From assembly GCA_016189835.1 (NCBI GenBank), contig JACPRU010000063.1:1-64000 (forward strand): DNA of 64,000 nt, in the 5' to 3' direction. Under the pieces are notes generated by a model, which worked only from the letters and a program-made list of their open reading frames with translations, did not search any database and was not told the DNA's origin. The stretch comes from Deltaproteobacteria bacterium. GTDB taxonomy: Bacteria; Desulfobacterota; Binatia; JACPRU01. A program made the position numbers and the translations under genes. Shown here one piece after another: positions 34,245-43,452 of the stretch (position 1 is its first letter; the number at the start of each line of letters is the position of its first letter).

Positions 34245-35191
34245 ACCAGGTTCCGCCACCGTCGCTCGGCCGCGCCGGCGCGCTCGTCGTCTTCCCGGGC
34301 GCGCTCGGCGACCTGCTGTGCGCGATGCCGGCGATGCGCGAGATCTACCGCCGCCACGGCGGGCGGGTGACGGTGCTCTGCAAGGGCGATCTCGTGCCGC
34401 TGGTGCGCGCGGCGGAGATCGGCGACGCCGCGCCGATCGAAGGACGAGCAGCGGCGTGGCTGTTCGCCGCCGAGCCGCCGCCCGAGGCCGACGCGTTCTT
34501 CGCCGCATTCGCGGTGGTCGAGTCCTTCAGCGGCTCCGCGGCCCCCGAAGTGGCGCGCAACCTCGGGCGCTGGCTCGGCCACGCGGCGCGGGTTCATCCG
34601 TTCCGCCCGCCCGTGCCGCGCCACCTCGCCGAGCACTTTCTCGGCTGCATCGGCGCGCCGCGCGCCGCCGCGGAGATCGCTACGGTGGAGGTGTCGGCGG
34701 GCGAAGCCGCCGTCGCTGCGGCGCGCGCGCGGATGGCCGCGCTGCCGCGGCCGGTCCTCGCGGTGCATCCCGGCAGCGGCGGCCGGAGCAAGCGATGGTC
34801 GCGCAGCGGGTTCGTCGAAATCGCCGACCGCTGGCGCGCGCGCGGCGGAGGCGTCGTGATCGTGCTCGGGCCCGCCGAGGCGGGAGAATCGTCGCTCTGG
34901 AAAGCCGCCGGTGTGGTGCTCGAGCCGCCGAGCGTGCTCGAGCTCGCCGCGCAGCTCGGCGCTGCGGACGCCTATCTCGGCAACGACTCGGGCGCGAGTC
35001 ACCTCGCCGGGGCGGTCGGCGTGCGCGGCGCCGCGGTATTCGGCCCGACCGATCCGGCGCTGTGGCGGCCGCTGTCCCCGCGCATCGTCGCGTGCCGTCT
35101 CGCGCCGTGGACCGCGTGCGAGGAGGCGGCGCCGCGCGCCGCCGTCGACGCGGTCGATCGCGCGCTCGTGCCCGCCGCGACGTCGCCTTGA
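34238..35191 (+). CDS. Glycosyltransferase family 9 (heptosyltransferase-like)
   Basis: GT-B protein of about 317 residues. N-terminal [19 protein letters not shown] matches the family start; the C-terminal half shows [34 protein letters not shown] and [14 protein letters not shown], the donor-binding signatures of ADP-heptose:LPS transferases. It probably adds a sugar to lipopolysaccharide core or another surface glycan. The GTG at 34238 has a weak ribosome site and overlaps the cysK -35 box; the start may lie slightly downstream. No other LPS genes are adjacent. Confidence 0.83.
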   Translation: MSNQVPPPSLGRAGALVVFPGALGDLLCAMPAMREIYRRHGGRVTVLCKGDLVPLVRAAEIGDAAPIEGRAAAWLFAAEPPPEADAFFAAFAVVESFSGSAAPEVARNLGRWLGHAARVHPFRPPVPRHLAEHFLGCIGAPRAAAEIATVEVSAGEAAVAAARARMAALPRPVLAVHPGSGGRSKRWSRSGFVEIADRWRARGGGVVIVLGPAEAGESSLWKAAGVVLEPPSVLELAAQLGAADAYLGNDSGASHLAGAVGVRGAAVFGPTDPALWRPLSPRIVACRLAPWTACEEAAPRAAVDAVDRALVPAATSP

Positions 35192-35256
35192 CAAGGTCCA
35201 GACCCGCCATTAGCTTCCGCGACAGCAGGCATCGCCAGACGCCTGCGACGGTATCC

Positions 35257-36120
35257 ATGCCTTCGGTGATCAAGACCACCCTGCTCCTGGCCGCGCTCAC
35301 CGGCCTCTTCCTGGTGCTCGGCGACGTGCTCGGCGGCACTCTCGGCATGCAGTACGCCTTCGTGCTCGCGGTCGTGATGAACGCCGCCAGCTACTGGTTC
35401 TCCGACAAGATCGTGCTGGCGAGCTACGGTGCCCGGCCGATCGCCGAGACCGACGCGCCGGAACTCTACCGGATCGTCCGCCGCCTCGCGCAGAAGGCCC
35501 AGGTGCCGACGCCGCGCATCTATCGGATTCCCAGCGACTCGCCGAACGCGTTTGCCACCGGCCGCAACCCCCAGCACGCGGCCGTGGCGGTGACCGACGG
35601 CATCCTTCGCCTGCTCAACCGCGAGGAGCTCGAGGGCGTGCTGGCTCACGAGCTCGGGCACGTCTTCAACCGCGACATCCTGGTGAGCTCGATCGCCGCC
35701 ACGCTCGCGGGCGCGGTGATGATGCTCGCTCGCATGGCGCAGTGGGGCGCGATGTTCGGCGGCCTCGGCGGGCGCAACGATCGCGAGGAGCGGGGCAACG
35801 GCCTGGTGTTGCTGCTCGCCATGGTGCTCGCGCCGCTCGCCGCGACGCTGATCCAGCTCGCCGTTTCACGGGCGCGGGAATACGGCGCCGACGACAGCGG
35901 AGCGAGGCTGTGCGGCAATCCGCACGCGCTCGCCGACGCGCTGGAGAAGCTGGCGATCCAGTCCGGGCGCATCCCGCTCGATGCCAGCCCGCAGACGGCG
36001 CACCTGTTCATCGTCAACCCGCTGTCCGGCCAGTTCCTCGCCAATCTCTTCAGTACGCATCCGCCGATCCAGGAGCGTGTCGCGCGCCTGCGCGGCATGC
36101 ATCTCGGCCTGGCGAGCTGA
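35257..36120 (+). CDS. htpX: Membrane zinc metalloprotease HtpX
   Basis: M48B protease of 287 residues that helps clear damaged membrane proteins. Two N-terminal helices (about 5-45) precede the zinc motif HELGH in [10 protein letters not shown] (about residue 130). Two more helices follow, then the third-ligand region [15 protein letters not shown] (about 205-220) and the C-terminal [13 protein letters not shown]. Length and layout match the family. The next genes (DUF1844 and HtrA) run in the same direction, forming an envelope-stress group. Confidence 0.93.
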   Translation: MPSVIKTTLLLAALTGLFLVLGDVLGGTLGMQYAFVLAVVMNAASYWFSDKIVLASYGARPIAETDAPELYRIVRRLAQKAQVPTPRIYRIPSDSPNAFATGRNPQHAAVAVTDGILRLLNREELEGVLAHELGHVFNRDILVSSIAATLAGAVMMLARMAQWGAMFGGLGGRNDREERGNGLVLLLAMVLAPLAATLIQLAVSRAREYGADDSGARLCGNPHALADALEKLAIQSGRIPLDASPQTAHLFIVNPLSGQFLANLFSTHPPIQERVARLRGMHLGLAS

Positions 36121-36137
36121 GCCGGCGGGGCGCGGGC

Positions 36138-36590
36138 ATGGAAGACGGGTCGCCGAAGGGATTTCAGGTTCGCGACCGTCGCCGGTTCACCGAGACCGGC
36201 GAGGCGCGTGAAGACGCCGCCGAGCAGCCCGTGGAGACCACCGACGCGGGCGCTTCCTCGGTCGGCGCGGCGGCCGCTCCCGCCGCCGAAGGGTCGCGCC
36301 CGCCCCGGCGCCCGCCGGAGGCCGAGACGCATCCGGACCGGCCCCTGGAGATCACCCTCAGCACGTTTCTCATGAGCCTCAGCACCCAGGCCCTGATGTG
36401 TCTCGGAGAGATCCCCAATCCCGTGACGGGCGGCAACGAGACCGACCTGGACGCCGTCCGCGAGCTGATCGACATCATCAGCATGTTGCAGGAAAAGACG
36501 CGCGGCAATCTCGATGCTGCCGAGGCCCGCCTGTTCGAGAACGTCCTCTTCGATCTGCGCCTGCGCTTCGTCGAGAAGGCTCGCAAGTAG
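36138..36590 (+). CDS. DUF1844 protein
   Basis: Protein of 150 residues. The first 70 are charged and low-complexity. The C-terminal half is the DUF1844 domain: STFLMSLSTQALMCLGEIPN, then LDAVRELIDIISMLQEKTRG and an AEARLFENVLFDLRLRFVE end. DUF1844 is common in Deltaproteobacteria, Acidobacteria and Planctomycetes; the function is unknown. It follows htpX by 17 bases. Confidence 0.87.
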   Translation: MEDGSPKGFQVRDRRRFTETGEAREDAAEQPVETTDAGASSVGAAAAPAAEGSRPPRRPPEAETHPDRPLEITLSTFLMSLSTQALMCLGEIPNPVTGGNETDLDAVRELIDIISMLQEKTRGNLDAAEARLFENVLFDLRLRFVEKARK

Positions 36591-36619
36591 ACGGCGCGCG
36601 GCGCCGGGAGAACGAGCGA

Positions 36620-38092
36620 GTGCGTAGAAGGCAGTGGGCTGCAACCGCGGCGTGCGCGAGGCTGCTGGTCGCGGGTTGGCTCCTGTCGGATGCGGGAGCG
36701 GCCGGCGCGATCAGCCTGTTCGGCACCGAGGAGGAGAAGCCGGCGGCGGGGTTGATGCTGCCGGACTTCGTGGATCTCGCCCGACGCAGCTTTCCCGCGG
36801 TCGTGAACGTCTCGACCACCACCAACGGGGGCGCCGTGCGCGGCGGCCCTGCCCCAGGCGGCCCCGACGATCCGTTCGGCGAGTTCTGGGAGCCGTTCGA
36901 GCGCTTCTTCGGGCCCGGGCAGATGCCGCGGCGGCCGTTCAAGCAGAAGAGCCTGGGCTCGGGGTTCTTGATCGACAAGCGCGGATCGATTCTCACCAAC
37001 GACCACGTGATCGAGGACGCCGACGAGATCGTCGTCAAGCTCGCCGATGGCACCGAGCACCGCGCCAAGGTGCTCGGCCGCGACAAGAAGACCGACATCG
37101 CGCTGATTCGCATCGACCAGGCGCCGCCGGTGTCGCCGGTCGTGCTCGGCGATTCCGACCGGCTCGAGGTCGGCGAATGGGTGATGGCGATCGGCAATCC
37201 GTTCGGGCTCGAGAACACCGTGACGGCGGGGATCGTGAGCGCGAAGGGACGCCACATCGGGGCCGGGCCGTACGACAACTTCATCCAGACCGACGCGTCC
37301 ATCAACCCCGGCAACTCCGGCGGACCGCTCATCAACCTGCGCGGCGAGGTGGTCGGCATCAACAGCGCGATCTACAGCCGCAGCGGGGGCAACATCGGCA
37401 TCGGCTTCGCGAGCCCGATCAACATCGTCAAGGACCTGCTTCCCGACCTCGAGTCCAAGGGCCGCGTGACGCGCGGCTGGCTCGGCGTGCTGATCCAGAA
37501 GGTGACGCCGGAGATCGCCGAATCGCTCGGCCTGCGCGAAGCCGCCGGCGCGTTGGTCGCCGACGTGATGAAGGACGGGCCGGCCAAGCAGGGCGGGATC
37601 CAGGTCGGCGATGTGATCGTCGAGTTCGACGGCGCCGGGGTGAAGGACTCCACGGACCTGCCGCTGCTGGTGGCGCGCACGCCGGTCGGCAAGGTCGTGA
37701 AGGTGAAGGTGCTGCGCGGCAAGACCGAGAAGATCCTCGACGTCAAGGTACAGGAGCTGAAGGAGGGGGAGGTGCGGCTGGCGGGCGCCGAGAAAGAGAG
37801 CGACGACGTCGGCCTGACGGTGCAGAACCTGACGCCGCAGATCGCCGAGTCGCTCGGGCTCGACGCCGCCACTCGCGGCGTGGTGGTGTCGGCGGTGACG
37901 CCGGGGAGCGCGGCCGACGAGGCGCAGGTTCGCCGCGGCGACGTGATGCTCGAGGTCAACCGCAAGCCCATCAAGGACCCAGCGGCCTTCCGCTCGGCCC
38001 TGCGCGCGACCGAGAAGGGCAAGAGCGTGCTGCTGCTCGTCAAGCGCGGCGACAGCACGATCTTCCTCGCGCTCAAGAGAGAGAAGCCATAG
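36620..38092 (+). CDS. degP: Periplasmic serine protease, HtrA/DegP family
   Basis: Protein of 490 residues starting at a GTG, with a signal peptide (about 1-30). The trypsin-like domain (about 55-265) has the triad in TNDHVIED (His), KKTDIALI (Asp) and NPGNSGGPL (Ser). Two PDZ domains follow (about 275-370 and 390-485; GWLGVLIQKVTPEIAESLGL, then GLTVQNLTPQIAESLGL). The two-PDZ layout is that of DegP/DegQ. It degrades or refolds damaged periplasmic proteins. It is the last gene of the htpX group; repeat copy C follows. Confidence 0.94.
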   Translation: MRRRQWAATAACARLLVAGWLLSDAGAAGAISLFGTEEEKPAAGLMLPDFVDLARRSFPAVVNVSTTTNGGAVRGGPAPGGPDDPFGEFWEPFERFFGPGQMPRRPFKQKSLGSGFLIDKRGSILTNDHVIEDADEIVVKLADGTEHRAKVLGRDKKTDIALIRIDQAPPVSPVVLGDSDRLEVGEWVMAIGNPFGLENTVTAGIVSAKGRHIGAGPYDNFIQTDASINPGNSGGPLINLRGEVVGINSAIYSRSGGNIGIGFASPINIVKDLLPDLESKGRVTRGWLGVLIQKVTPEIAESLGLREAAGALVADVMKDGPAKQGGIQVGDVIVEFDGAGVKDSTDLPLLVARTPVGKVVKVKVLRGKTEKILDVKVQELKEGEVRLAGAEKESDDVGLTVQNLTPQIAESLGLDAATRGVVVSAVTPGSAADEAQVRRGDVMLEVNRKPIKDPAAFRSALRATEKGKSVLLLVKRGDSTIFLALKREKP

Positions 38093-38121
38093 CGCCGGGA
38101 GACGCCGCCCCCTGAGCTAGG

Positions 38122-38217
38122 CTACTAGGACGCGACTTCGCTGTCTTGCACGAAAAGATGAGATACGAGGCCTCAGTAGGCGACCACCGTTTGGTTGCGG
38201 CTGTGCCGCGCTGAGCG
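38122..38217 (+). repeat. Dispersed structured repeat, copy C (most complete)
   Basis: About 96 bases starting at CTACTAGGACGCG. Stems are TTCG...CGAA, the palindromic GAGGCCTC, GCGACCA...TGGTTGC (one G-T pair) and GCGGC-TGT-GCCGC. The last base is the first base of the GTG start codon of the PBP gene, leaving no room for a normal ribosome site. Confidence 0.87.
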
Positions 38218-40511
38218 TGACGCGAATCGCCCGGCGCTGGTCGATCGCGGCGGCGTCGCTCGTGCTCGCCGTCGCCGCCGTCGGCGGCGGCTGGGCGGTG
38301 GGCACGATCCGCGCCCTGGACCATCGGCTGGTGGAACGGTTCTCCGGGCGGCGCTGGGAGATCCCCTCCAAGATCTACTCGGACTCGTTCGTCGTCTACG
38401 TCGGCAGCGAGATCTCGGCGCTGAACCTGGTCGAGCGCCTCGACCGCCTCGACTATCGCCGGATCGACGGCGACGTGGCTCATGCCGGCGAGTACCGCTA
38501 TCAGCCGGGTCGGGGGCGCCTGGAGGTGTTCCTGCGCAGCTTCGACTACCCGAATCGACCGTTCCGGGGCTTTCCGGCGGCGGTCGATCTCGCCGACGGC
38601 CGGGTGAAGTCGATCTCCCGGCTCGACGGGGGAGCGCCGATCGATGCTCTGGAGCTCGATCCCGAGATTCTCGCCGGCATCTACGACCAGGCGGCGGAGG
38701 AACGGCGGATCGTCAAGCTCGCCGAGCTGCCGCGGATCCTCGTGCAGGCGGTGCTCGCCGCCGAGGATCGCCGCTTCTTCGAGCATCACGGCATCGACGT
38801 GCGCGGCGTGCTGCGCGCGATGGCGGCGAATCTGCGCCAGGGCCGGGTGGTGCAGGGGGGGAGCACGCTGACCCAGCAGCTCATCAAGAACTTCTTCCTC
38901 TCCGGCGCGCGGACCGTGAAGCGCAAGATCGTCGAGGCGGTGATGGCCGTGCTCGCCGAGATCCACTACAGCAAGATGGAGATCCTCGAGAGCTACTTGA
39001 ACGAGATCTATCTCGGACAGCGCGGCTCGCGCGGCATCTTCGGCGTCTGGGAAGGGGCGCGATTCTACTTCGGCAAGGAGCCGAAGGACCTGTCGGTCGG
39101 CGAGGCGGCGATGCTCGCCGGGCTGATCCGCTCGCCCGGGCATCTGTCGCCGGCGAAGAATCCCGGACCGGCGAAGCGGCGGCGCGACGAGGTGTTGCGC
39201 TTCCTGCTGCAGAGCGGCGACATCACCCCGTCCGAATACCAGGCGGCGGTGGCCGAGCCGCTGCCGGAGCGGCTCCCCGCTCCCGAGGCGACCGGCGCGC
39301 CCTACTTCGTCGACTACCTGCGCGGCGAGATCGAGGAGGAGTATCCGCTCAATACGCTGACCAGCGAGGGCTTCCGGATCTTCACGACGCTCGACCCGTC
39401 GCTGCAGCGCGACGCCGAGCGGGCGGTGACCCGCGGCCTCGCCGCGCTCGAGAAGCGCCGGGCCGCGCTCGGCCGGAAGGACGAGCCGCTCGAGGCGCTG
39501 CTGCTCGCGGTGCAGCCGCACACCGGCGAGATCAAGGTGATGGTCGGCGGCCGCTCCTACGCGGCCAGCCAGTTCAATCGCGTGACCGCTGCGGAGCGCC
39601 AGCCCGGTTCGATCTTCAAGCCGATCGTGTTCGCGGCGGCGTTCGAGACCGAGGAGCAGAGGGGGGAAGGGCGCTTTCTGCCCACCCGGCGGATCGCCGA
39701 TGCGCCGTTCACCTGGAGCTACGACGGGCGGACCTGGTCGCCGGAGAACTACAAGCGCGAATACCACGGCGAGGTGACCCTGCGGCAAACCCTCGAGATG
39801 TCGCTCAACTCGGCCACCGCACGGCTGGCGCAGGAGGTCGGCCTGGAGCGAATTCACGACGTCGCGACGCGGCTCGGCTTCCGCGAGAGTCTGCCGATGG
39901 TCCCCGCGCTGGTGCTCGGCGGCGCGGAGGTCACCGCCTACGAGGTGGCCGGCGCGTTCGCCGCCATCGCCAACCTGGGATTTCGCACCGAGATGAGCGC
40001 CATCCGCGGCGTGCTCGACGGCGAGGGAGCGCCGATCGTTCGTGACACGCTCGGCGCGTCGCAGGCCGTGTCGCCGCGCGTGGCGTTTCTGGTGACCCGC
40101 CTGATGCAGGGGGTGGTGGAGCACGGCACGGCCTCCGCGGTGCGCTCGGCCGGTCTCGCCTTCCCCATCGCCGGCAAGACCGGCACCACCAACGAGGGGC
40201 GCGACGCGTGGTTCGTCGGCTTCACGCCCGACCTGCTGGCGGTGGTGTGGGTGGGCTTCGACCGCGAGCAGGCGCTCGGCCTTTCTGGAGCCCAGGCGGC
40301 GCTTCCGATATGGATCGAGTTCATGAGGGACGCCTACGCCGGCAAGGAGTCGACGCCGTTCCTGGTGCCGCCCGGGATCGACAGCGCGTGGATCGATCCG
40401 GCCAGCGGCGGCCTGGCTACCGCCCGCTGTCCCGAGCGGTTCGAGGAGTCGTTCCTGGAGGGCGAGGCGCCGACGGCGCCCTGTTCGCTGCACCCCGAGG
40501 CACCGCCGTGA
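38217..40511 (+). CDS. mrcB: Bifunctional penicillin-binding protein 1b-type
   Basis: Class A PBP of 764 residues. One N-terminal helix (about 10-30) and a UB2H-like domain (about 35-135) point to the 1b branch. The GT51 glycosyltransferase domain (about 170-345) has EDRRFFEHHGIDVRG and GGSTLTQQLIKN. The transpeptidase domain has the active serine in QPGSIFKPIVF (SxxK), SLNSATA (SxN) and AGKTGTTNEGRDAWF (KTG). It polymerises and cross-links peptidoglycan. The GTG start abuts repeat copy C with no ribosome site. It overlaps tsaD by four bases (GTGA). Confidence 0.92.
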   Translation: MTRIARRWSIAAASLVLAVAAVGGGWAVGTIRALDHRLVERFSGRRWEIPSKIYSDSFVVYVGSEISALNLVERLDRLDYRRIDGDVAHAGEYRYQPGRGRLEVFLRSFDYPNRPFRGFPAAVDLADGRVKSISRLDGGAPIDALELDPEILAGIYDQAAEERRIVKLAELPRILVQAVLAAEDRRFFEHHGIDVRGVLRAMAANLRQGRVVQGGSTLTQQLIKNFFLSGARTVKRKIVEAVMAVLAEIHYSKMEILESYLNEIYLGQRGSRGIFGVWEGARFYFGKEPKDLSVGEAAMLAGLIRSPGHLSPAKNPGPAKRRRDEVLRFLLQSGDITPSEYQAAVAEPLPERLPAPEATGAPYFVDYLRGEIEEEYPLNTLTSEGFRIFTTLDPSLQRDAERAVTRGLAALEKRRAALGRKDEPLEALLLAVQPHTGEIKVMVGGRSYAASQFNRVTAAERQPGSIFKPIVFAAAFETEEQRGEGRFLPTRRIADAPFTWSYDGRTWSPENYKREYHGEVTLRQTLEMSLNSATARLAQEVGLERIHDVATRLGFRESLPMVPALVLGGAEVTAYEVAGAFAAIANLGFRTEMSAIRGVLDGEGAPIVRDTLGASQAVSPRVAFLVTRLMQGVVEHGTASAVRSAGLAFPIAGKTGTTNEGRDAWFVGFTPDLLAVVWVGFDREQALGLSGAQAALPIWIEFMRDAYAGKESTPFLVPPGIDSAWIDPASGGLATARCPERFEESFLEGEAPTAPCSLHPEAPP

Positions 40512-41527
40512 TCGTGCTCGGCATCGAGACCTCGTGCGACGATACCGCCGCGGCGGTGCTCGACGGCCCCCGGCTGCTGTCGAGCATCGTCTCGTCGCAG
40601 GATGCCGTGCACGGACCGTACGGCGGCATCGTGCCGGAATTGGCCTCGCGCCATCACCTGGTCAACGTTCTCGCCGTCCTGCACGCGGCGCTCGAGCAGG
40701 CGGGGATCGGCATCGACGCCGTCGAGGGCATCGCCGTCACCCGCGGTCCGGGCTTGATCGGATCGTTGCTGGTGGGGCTGTCCACGGCCAAGGGCATCGC
40801 CTTCCGCAGAGGGATTCCGATGGTCGGGGTGAACCACCTCGAGGGCCACCTGCTGGCGATCTTCCTCGAGCGCGAGATCGAGTTCCCGTACGTCGCCCTG
40901 CTCGTCTCCGGGGGCCACACGAGTCTCCACCTCGCCGAGGGACCGGGGCGGTACCGCCGCCTCGGCGCCACCCGCGACGACGCGGCGGGCGAGGCGTTCG
41001 ACAAGGCGGCCAAGATGCTCGGTCTCGGTTTCCCGGGAGGCCGCGTGATCGACCGCCTGGCGCGCGACGGCGACCGGACGGCGATCCGCTTTCCCCGGGC
41101 GGTGGTGCGCGGCGCGAAGTACGACTTCAGTTTCAGCGGACTGAAGACGGCGCTGCGCGAGTTCCTGCGGCGCGAGCACGGCTTCGCGGCGGGCGCGCAG
41201 GCGCCGAGTCTGTCCGCGTCGGCGCTCGGCGACATCGCCGCGAGCTTCCAGGAGGCGGTGGTCGACATGCTCGCGGTGCCGGCGCTGGCGGCGGCCGACG
41301 AGCTCGGCGTGCCGCGGATCGTAGTCTCGGGAGGCGTCTCGGCCAACTCCCGCCTGCGCGGCCGCCTGCATGACGACGCCCGGAGGCTCGGCATGGCGGC
41401 GTACGTTCCCTCGCCGAAGCTGTGCACCGACAACGCGGCGATGATCGCCTACGCCGGCGCGCGCCGTCTCGCGAATCGCGAGCGCGATCCGTTGACCTTG
41501 AACGCGGTGGCGAGCTTGCCGCTGTGA
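40508..41527 (+). CDS. tsaD: tRNA N6-threonylcarbamoyladenosine transferase TsaD
   Basis: Protein of 339 residues that places threonylcarbamoyl on A37 of ANN-reading tRNAs with TsaB and TsaE. It has the start GIETSCDDTAAAVLDG, the metal ligands in NHLEGHLLA, DDAAGEAFDKAAKMLGLGFP and the late SGGVSANSRLR and TDNAAMIAYAG. Length matches the family. GTG start, coupled to the PBP gene. Confidence 0.95.
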   Translation: MIVLGIETSCDDTAAAVLDGPRLLSSIVSSQDAVHGPYGGIVPELASRHHLVNVLAVLHAALEQAGIGIDAVEGIAVTRGPGLIGSLLVGLSTAKGIAFRRGIPMVGVNHLEGHLLAIFLEREIEFPYVALLVSGGHTSLHLAEGPGRYRRLGATRDDAAGEAFDKAAKMLGLGFPGGRVIDRLARDGDRTAIRFPRAVVRGAKYDFSFSGLKTALREFLRREHGFAAGAQAPSLSASALGDIAASFQEAVVDMLAVPALAAADELGVPRIVVSGGVSANSRLRGRLHDDARRLGMAAYVPSPKLCTDNAAMIAYAGARRLANRERDPLTLNAVASLPL

Positions 41528-41607
41528 TCGGCAGAAGCGATGCGATCCGAGACCCCGCTGGGCCCGGGCTTCGTGATGGCGGCCATGCCGCCGCTCTAGC
41601 CGCGTCC

Positions 41608-42444
41608 ATGGCCGCCGCGGAGTCGCTCCACCGCCGCACTCGAGAAGGGCTCGCCGCGCTCGGCGTGCGCCCGCGGCGCCGGCTCGGCCAGAGCTTTCTC
41701 GTCGATCCGCGGGTGGTGGCGCGGATCGTCGCGGAGGCGAACGTCGCCGGGCGCACCGTGGTCGAGATCGGACCGGGCCTGGGGGCGCTGTCGGAGGCAC
41801 TGGCCGAGGGTGCCGCCCGGCTCGACCTCGTGGAGATCGAGACGCGCCTGGCCGAGCGGCTCCGGGAGCAGTTTCGCGGGCGGCCGCAGGTGCGGGTCCT
41901 GGCCGCCGACGCGCTGCGCGTCGACTACGAGGCGCTGGTCGGAGCCGGACCGCGCGCGCTGGTGGTGGCGAATCTGCCGTACAGCGTCGGCAGCCAGATC
42001 CTGCTGCGGCTGATCGAGGCGCGGGCGGGTTTCGAGCGGCTCGTCGTGATGCTGCAGCGCGAGGTCGCCGAGCGCCTGGTCGCCCGTCCCGGCAGCAAGG
42101 CCTACGGGACGATCACGCTGTGGACCGCGCTCTACGGCCGAGCCGAGCTGCTGTTCCGCGTCTCGCCGGCGGCGTTCGTCCCGCGCCCCAAGATCGAGTC
42201 GGCGGTCGTCTCGATCGCGCTCGACGTCGAGCCGCGCGTGGCGCTCGCCGACGAGCAGCACTTTCGTACGGTGGTGCGCGCGGCGTTCGCGCAGCGGCGC
42301 AAGATGCTGCGCGCGGCGCTCGCCCGGCTCGCCACGCCCGGCGAGATCGAAGCGGCGGGCATCGACCCGCGCCGGCGCGGCGAGACGCTCTCGATAGAGG
42401 AGTTCGCGCGGCTGTCGAACGAGCTGCGCCGTGCGCGGCACTGA
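41608..42444 (+). CDS. rsmA: 16S rRNA dimethyladenosine transferase RsmA (KsgA)
   Basis: Methyltransferase of 278 residues that dimethylates A1518 and A1519 of 16S rRNA. Typical start RRRLGQSFLVDPRVVARIV, SAM motif EIGPGLGALSEAL, catalytic NLPYSVGSQILLRLI and the C-terminal FAQRRKMLRAAL. The ATG at 41608 fits the family N-terminus. It follows tsaD by 80 bases and is possibly in the same operon. Confidence 0.94.
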   Translation: MAAAESLHRRTREGLAALGVRPRRRLGQSFLVDPRVVARIVAEANVAGRTVVEIGPGLGALSEALAEGAARLDLVEIETRLAERLREQFRGRPQVRVLAADALRVDYEALVGAGPRALVVANLPYSVGSQILLRLIEARAGFERLVVMLQREVAERLVARPGSKAYGTITLWTALYGRAELLFRVSPAAFVPRPKIESAVVSIALDVEPRVALADEQHFRTVVRAAFAQRRKMLRAALARLATPGEIEAAGIDPRRRGETLSIEEFARLSNELRRARH

Positions 42445-42539
42445 GCCGCCGACGCTGATGTCGAGCCTTCATGCCGATCCGGGAGGCGCCGCGCCGCGGT
42501 CCGCCGAGGTCCCGGCCGGGGCGGCGGCCGCCGGCTGAT

Positions 42540-42635
42540 CTACTACGGCAGAATTTCGTCTCTTGGCACGACGAAATGAGATACGAGACCACAATAGGCG
42601 ACCGCCGTTTGGTTGCGGCTGTGCCGCGCTGAGCG
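42540..42635 (+). repeat. Dispersed structured repeat, copy D
   Basis: Divergent copy: the first hairpin is TTTCGTC...GACGAAA (7 bp, stronger than in copy C and with changed bases on both sides). The middle palindrome has decayed (GAGACCAC), while CCGTTTGGTTGCGG and GCGGCTGTGCCGC are intact. It ends 4 bases before the mutM ATG. The preceding 42445-42539 is a GC-rich spacer after rsmA with a possible CCGGCCG...CGGCCGCCGG hairpin. Confidence 0.85.
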
Positions 42636-42639
42636 CGCG

Positions 42640-43452
42640 ATGCCCGAGCTGCCGGAGGTGGAAACGATCCGTCGCGGGCTCGAGCGCCGCCTGTGCGGCG
42701 CGCGCGTCACCCGCGTCGAGATCCGCGAGCCGCGCCTGCGCCGCCGCGTCGATGAGGCCGCGCTGCGGGCGCTGGTCGGGCGGCGGGTCGAGGCGGTCGG
42801 GCGGCGCGCCAAGTACCTGCTCGCGGACGTCGGCGAGGGGCTGTGCTGGCTGATGCATCTCGGCATGTCGGGGCGGCTCCTGCTGGTGCCGAGCGGCGAG
42901 CCGCCCGGCGAGCACGAGCACGTGCGGGTCGAGTTCGATCGCGCGGGGTCGCTGCGCTATCGGGATCCGCGCCGCTTTGGATGGATGCGGGTGGCGCGCG
43001 TCGAGGAGCTGGACGAGATCGCGGGTCTCGGCCCCGAGGCGCTCGGCGCGGAGATCGGCGGCGCCGCGCTGCGCGCGCTGCTGCGGGGAACGCGGCGCGA
43101 CATCAAGGCGGCACTGCTCGATCAGCGGGTGATCGCCGGCATCGGCAACATCTATGCGAACGAGATCCTGTTCCGCGCCGGCGTGCGACCGACGCGGCGC
43201 TGCCCCCGCCTGAGCGGCGCCGATCTCGACCGGATCGCGCGCGCCACCGCCGCCGTGCTCGGCGAAGCGGTGGCGCGGCGGGGAACCTCGTTCTCGGACT
43301 ACTTCGACAGCGACGGCCTCCCGGGCACGTTTCAGGACGTGCTCGCCGTGTTCGACCGCCGCGGCGAGCCGTGCCGGCGGTGCGCCACGCCGATCAAGCG
43401 CCGGGCCCAGGGAGGGCGCTCGAGCTTCTACTGCCCCTGCTGCCAGAGGTAG
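42640..43452 (+). CDS. mutM: Formamidopyrimidine-DNA glycosylase MutM (Fpg)
   Basis: Base-excision enzyme of 270 residues for 8-oxoguanine. The catalytic N-terminus is PELPEVET directly after Met; the helix-two-turn-helix region is DQRVIAGIGNIYANEILF; a C-terminal zinc finger (CRRC...CPCC) is complete. It starts four bases after repeat copy D with no clear ribosome site. Its last 59 bases overlap the opposing ABC permease gene. Confidence 0.95.
   Translation: MPELPEVETIRRGLERRLCGARVTRVEIREPRLRRRVDEAALRALVGRRVEAVGRRAKYLLADVGEGLCWLMHLGMSGRLLLVPSGEPPGEHEHVRVEFDRAGSLRYRDPRRFGWMRVARVEELDEIAGLGPEALGAEIGGAALRALLRGTRRDIKAALLDQRVIAGIGNIYANEILFRAGVRPTRRCPRLSGADLDRIARATAAVLGEAVARRGTSFSDYFDSDGLPGTFQDVLAVFDRRGEPCRRCATPIKRRAQGGRSSFYCPCCQR

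Noticed and set aside
42613-42640. TTG at 42613 as the mutM start
   Set aside because: MutM needs Pro as its second residue for catalysis, and the ATG at 42640 gives exactly that.
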